Shown piece by piece: positions 26,636-35,825 of a stretch of 64,000 bases of DNA. The DNA comes from Frankia alni ACN14a (lineage in GTDB: Bacteria > Actinomycetota > Actinomycetes > Frankiales > Frankiaceae). The stretch covers positions 2,598,962 through 2,662,961 of the forward strand of contig NC_008278.1 in NCBI RefSeq assembly GCF_000058485.1. Reading direction: 5' to 3'. Both the position numbers and the translations under genes were made by a program. Positions within the stretch are counted from its first letter, which is position 1, and each line of letters begins with the position of its first letter. The notes beneath the pieces are model-generated. The model did no database searches. It was given only the letters and a program-made list of their open reading frames with translations, and had not been told where the DNA came from.

Positions 26636-27855
26636 AATACCTCGAGGAGTTCAGCGACCCCGCCCTGGCCGGTCGACTGCTGGACCAGATCCATGCGGTG
26701 ACGACCAGGCCGTGGGCGATCATGGAGGTCTGCGGCGGGCAGACCCATTCGCTCATCCGGCACGGGATCGACCAGTTGCTGCCCGCGGGCGTCGAGATGA
26801 TCCACGGCCCCGGCTGCCCCGTCTGCGTCACCCCGCTGGAGATCATCGACCGGGCGCTCGAGATCGCCTCCCGGCCGGGGGTCATCTTCTGCTCGTTCGG
26901 TGACATGCTGCGGGTTCCCGGTAGCGGCCGGGACCTGTTCCGGGTCAAGAGCACCGGCGCCGACGTGCGGGTGGTGTACTCGCCGCTGGACGCGTTGACG
27001 ATCGCCCGGCGCAACCCCGACCGGCAGGTGGTGTTCTTCGGGATCGGCTTCGAGACGACGGCACCGGCCAACGCGATGACCGTCTACCAGGCGAAGCGGT
27101 GCGGGGTGCGCAACTTCTCGCTGCTCGTCTCACACGTCCTGGTCCCGCCGGCGATGGCCGCGATCATGGAATCGCCGAGCTGCCGGGTCCAGGGGTTCCT
27201 CGCCGCCGGCCACGTGTGCAGCGTGATGGGCACCGGGCAGTACCCGGAGCTCGCCCGCCGGTACCAGGTGCCGATCGTGGTCACCGGCTTCGAGCCCCTC
27301 GACCTGCTCGAGGGCATCCGCCGGACCGTGACGCAACTGGAGGAAGGCCGCCACGAGCTGGACAACGCCTACCCGCGGGCCGTGCCGGCGGCGGGCAACC
27401 CGGCCGCCATCGCGATGCTGCGGGACGTCTTCACGGTGACCGACCGGGCCTGGCGCGGCATCGGGGTGATCCCGGACAGCGGCTGGCGGCTGTCGGCGGC
27501 CTACGCGCAGTTCGACGCGGAGACCCGCTTCGCCGTCCGCGACATCCACACCGAGGAGTCCTCGGTGTGCCGCTCCGGCGAGGTGCTGCAGGGCCTGATC
27601 AAGCCGCACGAGTGCGCCGCCTTCGGACACCGGTGCACGCCGCGGACGCCGCTCGGCGCGACGATGGTGTCCGCCGAGGGTGCCTGCGCGGCCTACTACC
27701 TCTACCGGCGGCTCGGCCAGTCGACCACGACGGCCCCGGCGGCTGCTCCGACGGCTGCGACGGCGGCCCCGGCGGCCACGGCGGCCCCGGCGGCCACGTC
27801 GGCCTCGGCGGCCCCGGCGGACGTCCGGCCCGCGCGGGAGGTGGCCTGTGCCTGA
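26632..27855 (+). CDS. hypD: hydrogenase Fe-S scaffold HypD
   Basis: 407 aa. HypD is the [4Fe-4S] scaffold that, with HypC, builds the Fe(CN)2CO unit. Motifs: [15 protein letters not shown] (active Cys), [32 protein letters not shown], and the C-terminal cluster ligands [15 protein letters not shown]. After YLYRRLGQ comes a non-family tail of about 45 residues made of Ala/Thr/Pro repeats. The GTG start overlaps hypC, and the stop overlaps hypE by 8 nt. Confidence 0.95.
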   Translation: MKYLEEFSDPALAGRLLDQIHAVTTRPWAIMEVCGGQTHSLIRHGIDQLLPAGVEMIHGPGCPVCVTPLEIIDRALEIASRPGVIFCSFGDMLRVPGSGRDLFRVKSTGADVRVVYSPLDALTIARRNPDRQVVFFGIGFETTAPANAMTVYQAKRCGVRNFSLLVSHVLVPPAMAAIMESPSCRVQGFLAAGHVCSVMGTGQYPELARRYQVPIVVTGFEPLDLLEGIRRTVTQLEEGRHELDNAYPRAVPAAGNPAAIAMLRDVFTVTDRAWRGIGVIPDSGWRLSAAYAQFDAETRFAVRDIHTEESSVCRSGEVLQGLIKPHECAAFGHRCTPRTPLGATMVSAEGACAAYYLYRRLGQSTTTAPAAAPTAATAAPAATAAPAATSASAAPADVRPAREVACA

Positions 27856-29008
27856 CCTCGCCGCCTGGACCTGTCCCGCCCCGCTGGCGGATTCCCCCAC
27901 GATCGTCATGGGGCACGGCGGCGGCGGTGCGATGTCCGCCGAGCTCGTCGAGCACCTGTTCCTGCCGGCCTTCCGGAGCCCGGCCGACGCCACCGGGCCG
28001 GCCGACGCCACCGGGCCGGCCGGCGCCACCGGGCCGGCCGGCGCCACCGGGCTGGCCGGCGCCACCGGGCTGGCCGGCGCCACCGGGCTGGCCGGCGCCA
28101 CCGAGCTGGCCGACGCCGCGGTCGTCACGCTCGGCGGCGCGCGGGTGGCCTTCACCACCGACTCCTTCGTCGTCCGCCCGCTGTTCTTCCCCGGCGGCTC
28201 CATCGGCGATCTCGCCGTCAACGGCACCGTGAACGATCTGGCCATGGTGGGCGCGACCCCGTGCTACCTGTCGACCGCCTTCATCCTGGAGGAGGGCATC
28301 GAGCTGGCCGAACTCGCCAGGGTCGCCGACGCCCTGGGCGCGGCGGCCAGGGCGGCCGGGGTCCGGCTGGTCACCGGGGACACGAAGGTCGTCGACGCCG
28401 GCCACGGTGACGGGGTCTACATCAACACGACCGGCCTCGGACTGGTGCCCGACGGCGTCGACATCAGACCGGGACGGGCTCGCCCGGGGGACGTCGTCCT
28501 CGTCAGCGGCGAGATCGGGGCGCACGGGGTCGCCGTCCTGAGCTGCCGCGAGGGGCTGGAGTTCGCCACGCTGGTCCGCAGCGACACCGCGCCGCTGGGC
28601 GGCCTCGTCGCCGCCATGCTCGCCACCGGCGTCGACATCCACACGCTGCGCGACCCCACCCGCGGCGGCCTGGCGGCGACCCTCAACGAGATCGCTCGCG
28701 GCGCCCGGGTGGGCATCGCCGTCACCGAACGGGACGTCCCGGTGGCGGCGTCGGTCGCGGATGCCTGCAGCGTCCTCGGCCTGGACCCGTTCGCCATCGC
28801 CAACGAGGGGAAGCTCGTGGCCGTCGTCCCGGCGGCGGACGCTGATCGGGTACTGGAGGTGATGCGGGCGCATCCGCACGGCCGGGACGCCGCCGCGATC
28901 GGCACCGTCACCGAGGACGACGCACCGATGGTGGTCGCCAGGACCGGGCTCGGCGGAAGCCGCGTGATTGATCTGCCGACGGGCTCGGAGCTTCCGCGAA
29001 TCTGCTGA
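27848..29008 (+). CDS. hypE: hydrogenase maturation protein HypE
   Basis: 386 aa PurM-like ATPase that dehydrates the C-terminal thiocarboxamide to thiocyanate. It shows [56 protein letters not shown], and the essential C-terminal PRIC with Cys as the last residue. An insertion of about 44 residues of ATGLAG-type repeats (27982-28113) splits the N-terminal region just after LFLPAF and is not part of the family. It is the last gene of the hydrogenase operon. Confidence 0.95.
   Translation: MPDLAAWTCPAPLADSPTIVMGHGGGGAMSAELVEHLFLPAFRSPADATGPADATGPAGATGPAGATGLAGATGLAGATGLAGATELADAAVVTLGGARVAFTTDSFVVRPLFFPGGSIGDLAVNGTVNDLAMVGATPCYLSTAFILEEGIELAELARVADALGAAARAAGVRLVTGDTKVVDAGHGDGVYINTTGLGLVPDGVDIRPGRARPGDVVLVSGEIGAHGVAVLSCREGLEFATLVRSDTAPLGGLVAAMLATGVDIHTLRDPTRGGLAATLNEIARGARVGIAVTERDVPVAASVADACSVLGLDPFAIANEGKLVAVVPAADADRVLEVMRAHPHGRDAAAIGTVTEDDAPMVVARTGLGGSRVIDLPTGSELPRIC
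27982..28113 (+). repeat. about seven 18-bp in-frame tandem repeats inside hypE
   Basis: The unit ggccgacgccaccgggcc and variants repeat about 7.3 times, adding [12 protein letters not shown] repeats to HypE without breaking the frame. Confidence 0.9.
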
Positions 29009-29287
29009 GGCGGTGGAGACCGGGAAACGCGCTCCGGGGTTGTTTTCTCGCGGAAGTGGTTGTGTCGGCGAAGAATTCGTCGGCCGATCGGCGATGAACC
29101 CCGCGCTGCCCTACCTGGGCTGGCGGTCGGTTTTCGCCGCCCGGTGCCGGGCACGGTGGGTCGGGGTCCGTGTGGTGCGGCGCCGGGTATGATTGGCGGC
29201 CTGGTCCCGGTTCTGCCGTGTGGCTGTTGGGTGGACGGGGGCGTCATTGCCGAGATGATGGTCTTTCTGGTGCTGTTGAGGTGAGTC

Positions 29288-29701
29288 GTGAGTACAGGTA
29301 AGGTCCTTAGGTTCGATCACGTGCGGGGTTACGGTTTCATCGCGCCCAGTGACGGTGGCGACGATATTTTTCTGCACGCAAACGACCTGCTCGTCGAGAA
29401 GAATCTCGTCGTTCCCGGAACCTTCATGGAGTTCGAGGTGGAGGAGGGGGAGCGTGGCCTGAAAGCCAGTTCGGCGCGTATCGTCGGTTCCGCTTCCCCG
29501 GCTCCCTCCGCCGCACCGCGGGTGGCCGTGCACGCCGATGATTCCGACGGGCTCTGCGACGTCCTTCCGGTGGGTGAACTCACGCAGGAGGTGACCGAGA
29601 CGCTGCTGCGGATCGAACCCACCCTGACCGGGACGCAGATCATCCGGATCAGGAGTGAACTCATCCGGATCGCCGAGAAGTACGGCTGGGTGGAGAACTG
29701 A
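29288..29701 (+). CDS. cold-shock-domain protein with C-terminal extension
   Basis: 137 aa. Residues about 1-65 form a cold-shock OB fold: GKVLRFDHVRGYGFIAPSDG carries RNP1-like GYGFI, and DDIFLHAND the second RNA-binding motif. A linker follows, then a helical extension (GELTQEVTETLLRIEPTLTG, IIRIRSELIRIAEKYGW), longer than classic CspA proteins (about 67 aa) but seen in actinobacterial CSD proteins. The GTG start is preceded by GAGGTGA. Role: single-stranded nucleic-acid binding, probably monocistronic. Confidence 0.88.
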   Translation: MSTGKVLRFDHVRGYGFIAPSDGGDDIFLHANDLLVEKNLVVPGTFMEFEVEEGERGLKASSARIVGSASPAPSAAPRVAVHADDSDGLCDVLPVGELTQEVTETLLRIEPTLTGTQIIRIRSELIRIAEKYGWVEN

Positions 29702-29765
29702 CCGGTGGCGCGTTCCGGCGTCGGGCGGCAGGATCCGGGACCGTCCGGTCAGCGCGCGGGGGTGA

Positions 29766-30596
29766 TCACAGCTCGGCGGTGCCGGACAGGCAGGTGACCG
29801 TCGCACCGGCCACCCAGATCGTGCCGTCGGCGTCCGTCGAGAGGTGGATCCGGCCGGTCCGGTGCAGCGCGGAGCCCTGGCTGGCCGTGTAGGGCGCGCT
29901 CGCCCGCCCGGAGCCCAGCAGCCACTGCGCGAGCGAGGCGTTCAGGCTGCCGGTCACCGGATCCTCGATCGTCACGTCGCCCATCGGCACGAACGCCCGC
30001 ACCTCGAACGCCGCCGCCGAGCCGGGCGGCCACGGCCCGACCACCCCGACGGGCAGGTCGACGCCGCGCGGTCGCAGGGCCAGGACCGCGTCGGCGTCGG
30101 CGAGCAGGACCGCGACCCAGCCCGGACCGTTGTCCACCCACTCGGCCGCGACGACGTCGGCGGGGCCGATGCCGAGCATCGTGCTGATCCGCGCGACGAG
30201 CGGGGCCTCGACCGGCCCGGAGCGGCGCAGCGGCGGCGCCGCGAAGGCGAGCCCGTCCGGCGTCTGCCGCAGGTGCACGAGGCCCACCCCGCACTCCTGG
30301 ACGATCTCCGCCGGTCGAGCCGACGCCGGCTGCTCGGCGAGCCAGGCGTGGCAGGTGCCGAGCGTGGGATGCCCGGCGAACGGCAGCTCGAACGCCGGGG
30401 TGAAGATGCGGACCCGGTAGTCGGCCGCCGGTGAGGTCGGCGGCAGGACGAAGGTGGTCTCCGACAGGTTCGTCCAGCGGGCGAACCGGCGCATGGCGTC
30501 GTCGTCGAGCCCCGTCCCGTCCAGCACCACCGCAACCGGGTTGCCCTGGTACGGGGTGGTCGTGAACACGTCCACCTGACGGAACGGGCGGCTCAT
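29766..30596 (-). CDS. PhzF-family epimerase/isomerase-like protein
   Basis: 276 aa, PhzF/diaminopimelate-epimerase-like fold. Family signatures: FRQVDVFTTTPYQGNPVAVV at the start, SETTFVLPP (catalytic Glu), RVRIFTPAFELPFAGHPTLG, and EDPVTGSLNASLAQWL near the C-terminus. Members isomerise or hydrate small acids; the substrate here is unknown. It overlaps the DUF1707-like gene upstream (ATGA), so the two are co-transcribed without a clear functional link. Confidence 0.88.
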   Translation of the reverse strand: MSRPFRQVDVFTTTPYQGNPVAVVLDGTGLDDDAMRRFARWTNLSETTFVLPPTSPAADYRVRIFTPAFELPFAGHPTLGTCHAWLAEQPASARPAEIVQECGVGLVHLRQTPDGLAFAAPPLRRSGPVEAPLVARISTMLGIGPADVVAAEWVDNGPGWVAVLLADADAVLALRPRGVDLPVGVVGPWPPGSAAAFEVRAFVPMGDVTIEDPVTGSLNASLAQWLLGSGRASAPYTASQGSALHRTGRIHLSTDADGTIWVAGATVTCLSGTAEL

Positions 30597-31375
30597 CCGC
30601 GATCCTCCGGTCGGTCCCGATCGGGATCCCGGTCGGGGTGCCCGGCGTCGCGGCCCCCATCGAGACTCTTGTGCGCGGTTCCCGTGTGCCCGGTGGCCTT
30701 CGTCCGCCGCGGCGGTTTGCTGCGCACCTCGACACCTCCCATCACCGCGATCGCCCGGACGCGCACGACGGGCGTTCCCGGCCGCCGCGGCGCGTCGGCG
30801 ACCTTGACGGAGCGGCCGCCCATGACCGACACGCCGGTCACCTCGACCTCCACGCCCTCGGGAACGATGATCTCGATGCCGCCCATGACGGCGACCGCCG
30901 TGATCAGCAGCGTGTCGGTGGGGAAGGCAATCTCCCGCAGGTCCAGCTCGCATCCGCCCATCACGGCGACGGCGCGGGTGTGGCGGCTGGGACGCCACCG
31001 GCCGGCGCGCTCGTTGCCGCTCATCACGGCGACCGTCCAGTCCACCCCGCCCGGCTCGCGCCGGGCCGGATCGGGCGTTCGGCCGGCCCCGCCCGGCCTG
31101 GTCGCACCGTCGCCGACCGTGCTCGGCGCGGACGGCTGCGCGGGCTGGGCCACCGCGGCGAACAGGTTCGGCTGGTTCGGCAGGTCGATCGTCAGAGGGG
31201 CAAAGTCCGCGCGGGCCCGGGCGGCGTAGGCGGCTCCGACCCGCTCGTCGTATTCCGTGAAGGTCAGGCGGCCCTCGGCGAGCGCCTGGCGCAGGAGCTG
31301 CGCGACCTCCTCCCGCTCCGCGTCGGAGACGCGGAGGTCCGGCGCCGGCGGGGGATCGGGGATCTCGGCGGTCAT
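30593..31375 (-). CDS. DUF1707 / LiaF-like cell-envelope response protein
   Basis: 260 aa. The N-terminal DUF1707 (SHOCT-like) part is LRVSDAEREEVAQLLRQALA then GRLTFTEYDERVGAAYAARA (about 14-60). A Pro-rich linker leads to a beta-solenoid with repeated AVMGG turns (AVMSGNERAG, AVAVMGGCELDLR, AVAVMGGIEIIVP, GVSVMGG, AIAVMGGVEVRS), as in LiaF-type C-terminal domains. No TM helix is seen, which is usual for this actinobacterial type. Probably linked to envelope stress. The C-terminal tail has DRDPDRDRPEDR repeats. Confidence 0.82.
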   Translation of the reverse strand: MTAEIPDPPPAPDLRVSDAEREEVAQLLRQALAEGRLTFTEYDERVGAAYAARARADFAPLTIDLPNQPNLFAAVAQPAQPSAPSTVGDGATRPGGAGRTPDPARREPGGVDWTVAVMSGNERAGRWRPSRHTRAVAVMGGCELDLREIAFPTDTLLITAVAVMGGIEIIVPEGVEVEVTGVSVMGGRSVKVADAPRRPGTPVVRVRAIAVMGGVEVRSKPPRRTKATGHTGTAHKSLDGGRDAGHPDRDPDRDRPEDRG

Positions 31376-31543
31376 GTCCTGCAGAGTAGCCAGCGGGCAG
31401 TCGGACCGGCAGTCCCCGGATGATCCCGCTTCCCGTGGCTCGCCCGCCGCTTCGCCGCGAGGTGCTCGGTTTCGACACCCCCGACTGTTACCGTACGTCG
31501 CGATCAGATGCGGACCGTGACTGTCGGAAGGTGTGGCGGGCGG

Positions 31544-32317
31544 ATGAGACGGTTCCTGAGCTCGATCGCCGCTGCGGTGATCCTGCTGGTCGGTGGGGCG
31601 TCGGCGGCGTCCGCGGCGTCCGCGGGGCCCGCGACCGCGGCGGTGCGGGCGTCGGTCGGGGCGGAGCGGGCGTCGACCGGGGCGCCGGGGGCGTCGACCG
31701 GGGCGGTGGGGGCGTCGACCGGGGCGGTGGCGGCTCCGAAGAAGGTCGTGGGGCCGGCGCCGCGCGGCCCGCTGGACACCTGCTCGGCGGAGCCGTTTCG
31801 CGGCGATCCCCGACTGGGACCGGCGGACCTGCCCCTGCTCGGTGAGGTCGGCCGCCAGCTACGGCCGTGGTGGCGCACCGGTCCCTACCAGCCCGCGCAG
31901 TTCCTCGACCTCTTCTGGGACCCGGCGAGCCGCAGCTGGCGCTACCCCCCGCAGGACGGGTTCGTGCTGCGGACGGACGCGACGCCGCAGAAGGCACCCA
32001 CGGATCTACGGCCCGGGCAGGAGATAGACCGTTACGGCGCCGAGGGCGGCCGCTTCCTCGCCCCGGACGACACGCCCTACGCCCGTCGGGCGATCCCGCC
32101 GTCGAACCTGGTCGGCGTGCCCGCCGCCGCGTGCGATTACCACGAGTACCGGGTGCTGCGCCCGTTCACCGTCTGGGGCGGACCCATCGCGCCCTGGTTC
32201 GGCCAGCCAGGCGGAGGGGTCCAGTACCAGCTCGACGGGTCGCTCATCCCCGGCGCGCCCGCCCGGGTGGACGTCACCTGGCTGCTCGCCCACGGCTACC
32301 TCGCCCGCGTCCGCTGA
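31544..32317 (+). CDS. secreted TNT-domain protein, putative NAD(P) glycohydrolase toxin
   Basis: 257 aa. It has a Sec signal (RRFLSSIAAAVILLVGGASA), then a 21-bp-repeat-encoded Ala/Ser/Thr stretch, then the TNT (tuberculosis necrotizing toxin) fold. That fold is seen in GQEIDRYGAEGGRFLAPDDT, PYARRAIPP, YHEYRVLRPFTVWGGPIAPWF and GQPGGGVQYQL (the Gln near the catalytic site), ending LLAHGYLARV. Known TNT domains cleave NAD+. The domain is the only cargo: no export channel, and no immunity (IFT-like) gene lies beside it. The start is the ATG after GGAAGGTG. Confidence 0.82.
   Translation: MRRFLSSIAAAVILLVGGASAASAASAGPATAAVRASVGAERASTGAPGASTGAVGASTGAVAAPKKVVGPAPRGPLDTCSAEPFRGDPRLGPADLPLLGEVGRQLRPWWRTGPYQPAQFLDLFWDPASRSWRYPPQDGFVLRTDATPQKAPTDLRPGQEIDRYGAEGGRFLAPDDTPYARRAIPPSNLVGVPAAACDYHEYRVLRPFTVWGGPIAPWFGQPGGGVQYQLDGSLIPGAPARVDVTWLLAHGYLARVR
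31667..31730 (+). repeat. three 21-bp in-frame tandem repeats
   Basis: The unit g(c/g)gggcgtcgaccggggcg plus a short variable end repeats three times between the signal peptide and the TNT domain. Confidence 0.75.
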
Positions 32318-32542
32318 CCGCCGCGTCCGCGCATCGCTCCGTCCACCGCCCCGTCCGCGCACCGCCCCGCCCCGTCCACCGCCCCCCGCCCACCGCACCG
32401 CCCCGTCCGCGGACCGCACTGCACCGCCCGCCGGCTGCCGGTATCGGCGATGTTCCCTCTCCGAGCATTCGGTCTGCGTGCTACTTTTCTTCCGCACCTG
32501 CGGAACAATGTGCCTCCTCGGCTCCGCAGATTCTGGTTACTG

Positions 32543-33988
32543 GTGCGGCCGGAGGGTGGGCGGGTCATCGAACGCGGACTGGGCGACGGCGTCGCGAATG
32601 CCGGCGGGTCGCCGCGCCGGCGATCCGTCCACGGTGAGCGGGCCGTGCTCGTCCTGCTGGTGACCGTCGTGCTGCTGGCGTCCTCGGCCTACGGGGTGTT
32701 GCTGCTGCTCGGACCGTTCGTGAAGACGGTCGGCGGCAGCGAGGCGACCTACGGCGCGTTGACCGCCGCCGCGGCGGTGCCGACCGCGGTCGCGCTCGCC
32801 CTGCTGCTGCGATTCCCGCGCACCGTGCCGCCGAACCTGCTGCTGGCCGGCTCCTGCCTGGTGTACGCGGGCGCCGCGCTCCTGATGACCGGGGTGCATT
32901 CCCGCAACGCCGTGCTCGTGGTCGCGGCGATCGTGCTGGGCACGGCCTGGGCGGTCACCTACACGGCGGCGCCGATGATCGCCTCCGATCTTGCCACCGA
33001 CCGCAACCGGGCCACGCTCATCGGCTACGCGACCGGGACCATCCAGGCCGGGTTCGGCATCGGCCCGGTCCTCGGCAATGCCCTGCGGGACGCGGGGCTG
33101 AGCTACCAACAGGTGTTCGCCGTCGGGGCCGCGCTCGCGGCCGCCGCCGCCGTGCTGGTCATCCCGCTCACCGTCGAGCTGCGGCGCCTGCCCGGCGGCG
33201 GCTCGCCCGGCCCGCAGCGGGATCCGGCCGACGCGGAGCCTCTGCTGGCATCCGAGCCGGGCAGCCCAGGTAACCCCCTGGGTAGCCCGGGCAGTCTGGA
33301 CAACCCGGGTGGGCCTGTGCGCGTGGCGGAGACCGGCTGGCGGGGCGCGCTGCGATCGCCCAGCGTGGTGCCGCTCGCGATGGTGCTGCTGAGCGCGTGC
33401 GTGTTCACCACCATGAACAGCTTCCAGACCACCTTCGCGGACAGCCGGCATCTTGACTTCGACGTCTTCTACGTGACCTACACGGTGGCGGTCATCGCGG
33501 TGCGCCTGGGGCTCGCCCGCATCCTGCCCGACAGCGCCTCCGACCGGGTGGTCGCCGTGACGACGGTGGGGATGACCGCGGCGGCGGTGGCGTTCGTCTT
33601 CGTCGGGTCGAGTGCGGTGCTGTACTGCCTGGCGTCGCTGCTGCTCGGGTGCACCTACGGCCTGGGCCTGCCGGCCTTCCAGGCCCGTGCGGTCAACCTC
33701 GCCGGGCCCGCGGAACGCGTCCGGATGCTGCCGATGGCGGGCCTGCTGTTCGAGGTCGCGATCTGCGTCTTTCCGCTCGTCGCCGGCGCGGTCGTCCACA
33801 CCTCCGGTTACCGGGGGCTGTTCGTGCTGCTCATCGTGATCACGAGCGTGGTGATGGCGCTCGGCCAGGTTCGCGGCCGGCCCCGGCCCGCATTCCGGCC
33901 GGCAGGCGGCGACGCACCCGGGGTCGGCGTACGCGGCGACGGCGCCGAGGCGGCCGCGGTGCCGGCCACGAGTCCGTCGGAACACTGA
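32543..33988 (+). CDS. MFS transporter, 12-TM
   Basis: About 481 aa. Hydrophobic segments begin at VLVLLVTVVLLASSAYGVLLLL and continue through a central hydrophilic loop rich in Gly/Pro/Ser (PGSPGNPLGSPGSLDNPGG) that separates two six-helix halves. The second half includes VVPLAMVLLSACVFTTMNSF and LASLLLGCTYGLGLPAFQARAV. No substrate motif is recognised; it resembles putative sugar or drug MFS proteins. The start is uncertain: GTG 32543 is used, while ATG 32450 would add 31 residues, and neither has a strong ribosome site. The M14-like gene follows 24 bp on, so the two may be co-transcribed. Confidence 0.78.
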   Translation: MRPEGGRVIERGLGDGVANAGGSPRRRSVHGERAVLVLLVTVVLLASSAYGVLLLLGPFVKTVGGSEATYGALTAAAAVPTAVALALLLRFPRTVPPNLLLAGSCLVYAGAALLMTGVHSRNAVLVVAAIVLGTAWAVTYTAAPMIASDLATDRNRATLIGYATGTIQAGFGIGPVLGNALRDAGLSYQQVFAVGAALAAAAAVLVIPLTVELRRLPGGGSPGPQRDPADAEPLLASEPGSPGNPLGSPGSLDNPGGPVRVAETGWRGALRSPSVVPLAMVLLSACVFTTMNSFQTTFADSRHLDFDVFYVTYTVAVIAVRLGLARILPDSASDRVVAVTTVGMTAAAVAFVFVGSSAVLYCLASLLLGCTYGLGLPAFQARAVNLAGPAERVRMLPMAGLLFEVAICVFPLVAGAVVHTSGYRGLFVLLIVITSVVMALGQVRGRPRPAFRPAGGDAPGVGVRGDGAEAAAVPATSPSEH

Positions 33989-34012
33989 ACCAACCACGGC
34001 GCAGGGGGACAG

Positions 34013-35140
34013 ATGTACTTCTCCGCGAACTACGAACAGGCGCGGCAGCGCTTTCTCGCGGCCGCCCGTGATCGTGGCGCGCACCTCGAGTCGTTCCCGC
34101 TCGGGGAGCTGCGGGGCGCCCGGGGCGAGTCCCTGAGCACGGACGTGGCGCGCATCGGCGCCAGCCGCGGGCGGTCCGTGCTTGTCTTGGTCAGCGGCAC
34201 CCACGGCGCGGAGGGATTCGCCGGGTCGGCCTGCCAGCTTCGGGCCCTGCACGAGGCCGCCTGGACAGGGTTGCCGGTCGTCCTGGTGCACGCGCTCAAC
34301 CCCTTCGGCTTCTCCCACCGCCGCCGGGTGAACGAGGACAACATCGACGTCAACCGCAACTTCGTCGACCACGCCTCGCTGCCGCCGGAGCGCGGCTACG
34401 GCGAGCTGCACCCCACGCTGCTGCCCGCCGACTGGGAGGGGCCCGCGCACGCCGAGGCCGATGCCGCCCTGCTGGCGCACGCCGGCCGGCTGGGGGTGCG
34501 AGAGGTGCAGCAGATCGTCACGTCCGGTCAGTACACCCACCCGGACGGCCTGTTCTATGGCGGTTCGGCGCCCTGCTGGTCCCACCGGACCTGGCACACG
34601 ATCATCAACGAGTACCTGACCGGCTACGAGCGGGTCGCCTACATCGACCTGCACACCGGACTCGGCGAGCGCGGCGCCGCCGAGCCCATCTTCCGCGGAG
34701 GGGTGGACCCGGGCGCCCCGCGGCGGGCCCGGGCCTGGTACGGCGACGCGTTGACGAACTCCGACGAGGGGACGTCGAGCTCGACGCCGATCGGCGGCAA
34801 CTCCGCCCGCGCCCTGCTCCAGGATCTCGTCGACGCCGAGATCACGGCCATCACCTGCGAGTTCGGCACCCAGGACGGCCTGACCGTGCTGCGCGCCCTA
34901 CAGGCCGACAACTGGCTCTGGCAGCAGCGCGGCCCGCTGTGGCAGGGCGGCCCGGAGCAGCAGGATGATCCGGAGCAGAGCGGCCCGGTGGACCCCGAGC
35001 AGGTCGCCCGGATCGGGCTGCTCATGCGCGAGGCGTTCGACCCGCCGGACGAGCAGTGGCGCACCGAGGTGCTCGACCGGGGGACGGCTGTGATCGGCCA
35101 GGCTGCTGCAGGGGTCCTCGCCGAGTCGATCGGGAGCTGA
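34013..35140 (+). CDS. M14-like zinc carboxypeptidase family protein (DUF2817)
   Basis: 375 aa. Zinc-site motifs of the M14/DUF2817 group: VSGTHGAEGFAGSACQ (HxxE ligand pair), NEDNIDVNRNF, and YIDLHTGLGERG (second His). ITCEFGTQDG holds the probable catalytic Glu near the C-terminal third. No signal peptide, so a cytoplasmic peptidase or amidase is expected. AGGGGG before the ATG gives a good ribosome site. It follows an MFS gene at 24 bp, suggesting uptake followed by hydrolysis. Confidence 0.82.
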   Translation: MYFSANYEQARQRFLAAARDRGAHLESFPLGELRGARGESLSTDVARIGASRGRSVLVLVSGTHGAEGFAGSACQLRALHEAAWTGLPVVLVHALNPFGFSHRRRVNEDNIDVNRNFVDHASLPPERGYGELHPTLLPADWEGPAHAEADAALLAHAGRLGVREVQQIVTSGQYTHPDGLFYGGSAPCWSHRTWHTIINEYLTGYERVAYIDLHTGLGERGAAEPIFRGGVDPGAPRRARAWYGDALTNSDEGTSSSTPIGGNSARALLQDLVDAEITAITCEFGTQDGLTVLRALQADNWLWQQRGPLWQGGPEQQDDPEQSGPVDPEQVARIGLLMREAFDPPDEQWRTEVLDRGTAVIGQAAAGVLAESIGS

Positions 35141-35825
35141 CGGATCGCGCGGCCCGCGCTGCCAACGCCCGCCCCGCCCCCGCCGCCGCGGCTCCCGCCG
35201 CCGCGGCCCCCGCCGTCCTGCCCGCCAGCCTGGGTTCCGGCCACATTGCGGCCAGATCATGCCGAGGCTTCGGCACGGTTTTTGGCCCGAAAACCGTGCT
35301 TACCCCTCGGCTCGAATCCGTTCGCTTCTGATCGCGGGGAGTTACTGAGGGTCTGGTGACTGGTGGGCCGGCCCAACCCCGAGGAACGCCGCCACTCGAA
35401 CGCGACAGCGGTGTCGGCCGGGAACTGCTGGAGTCTGATGAAGGTCGGAGACCGGCGGACCGGAATCGCCTCCGGCAGCTGGTGGCCGTCACGCGGCATC
35501 GATTGGCCGCCACGCGGCATCGATCTCGCGGTTCCGCGGAACCGCGCCGCCCGCTGTTCTACCGAACCGCGCCGCCCGCCGCGGAGATCGTGACTCGTCG
35601 GCAGGCGACACCGGCCGACCAGATCGTGTGTTCAACTGTGATCGGACGGCTTTTTTGCGTCACGTGATCCGGGTCGTCGAGGAGCGGAGGTGGGAAGACG
35701 TCGTGATCATGGGTCTTGGGTTCGTCGCGACGCCGGGCTCGCGTCCCACGGCACGGCGCGGCCACACGGCACCGTGATCACGCTGTGGCACAGGTGGATA
35801 CGCGCTCCAACCTTCGAGTGGCGCT
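35141..35825. other. 685-bp region between convergent genes
   Basis: No supported gene. It holds dispersed element copy B (35235-35310) and a pair of close direct repeats, cacgcggcatcgat, near 35490-35523. A repeated gaaccgcgccgcccgc lies near 35535-35580. Confidence 0.55.
35235..35310 (+). repeat. dispersed 76-bp intergenic element, copy B
   Basis: It matches the reverse complement of 9419-9494 at 62 of 76 positions. It can fold into a nested hairpin: outer CCGAGG/CCTCGG and inner GCACGGTTTT/AAAACCGTGC, the inner 10-bp stem being perfect. Confidence 0.75.

Noticed and set aside
27982..28113. Possible CRISPR-like or iteron array
   Set aside because: Contiguous 18-bp in-frame repeats inside hypE; no spacers and no replication genes nearby.
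15446..29008. Hydrogenase locus as the novel system of the window
   Set aside because: The layout and enzyme class are known in actinobacteria; only its small unknown genes are kept as findings.
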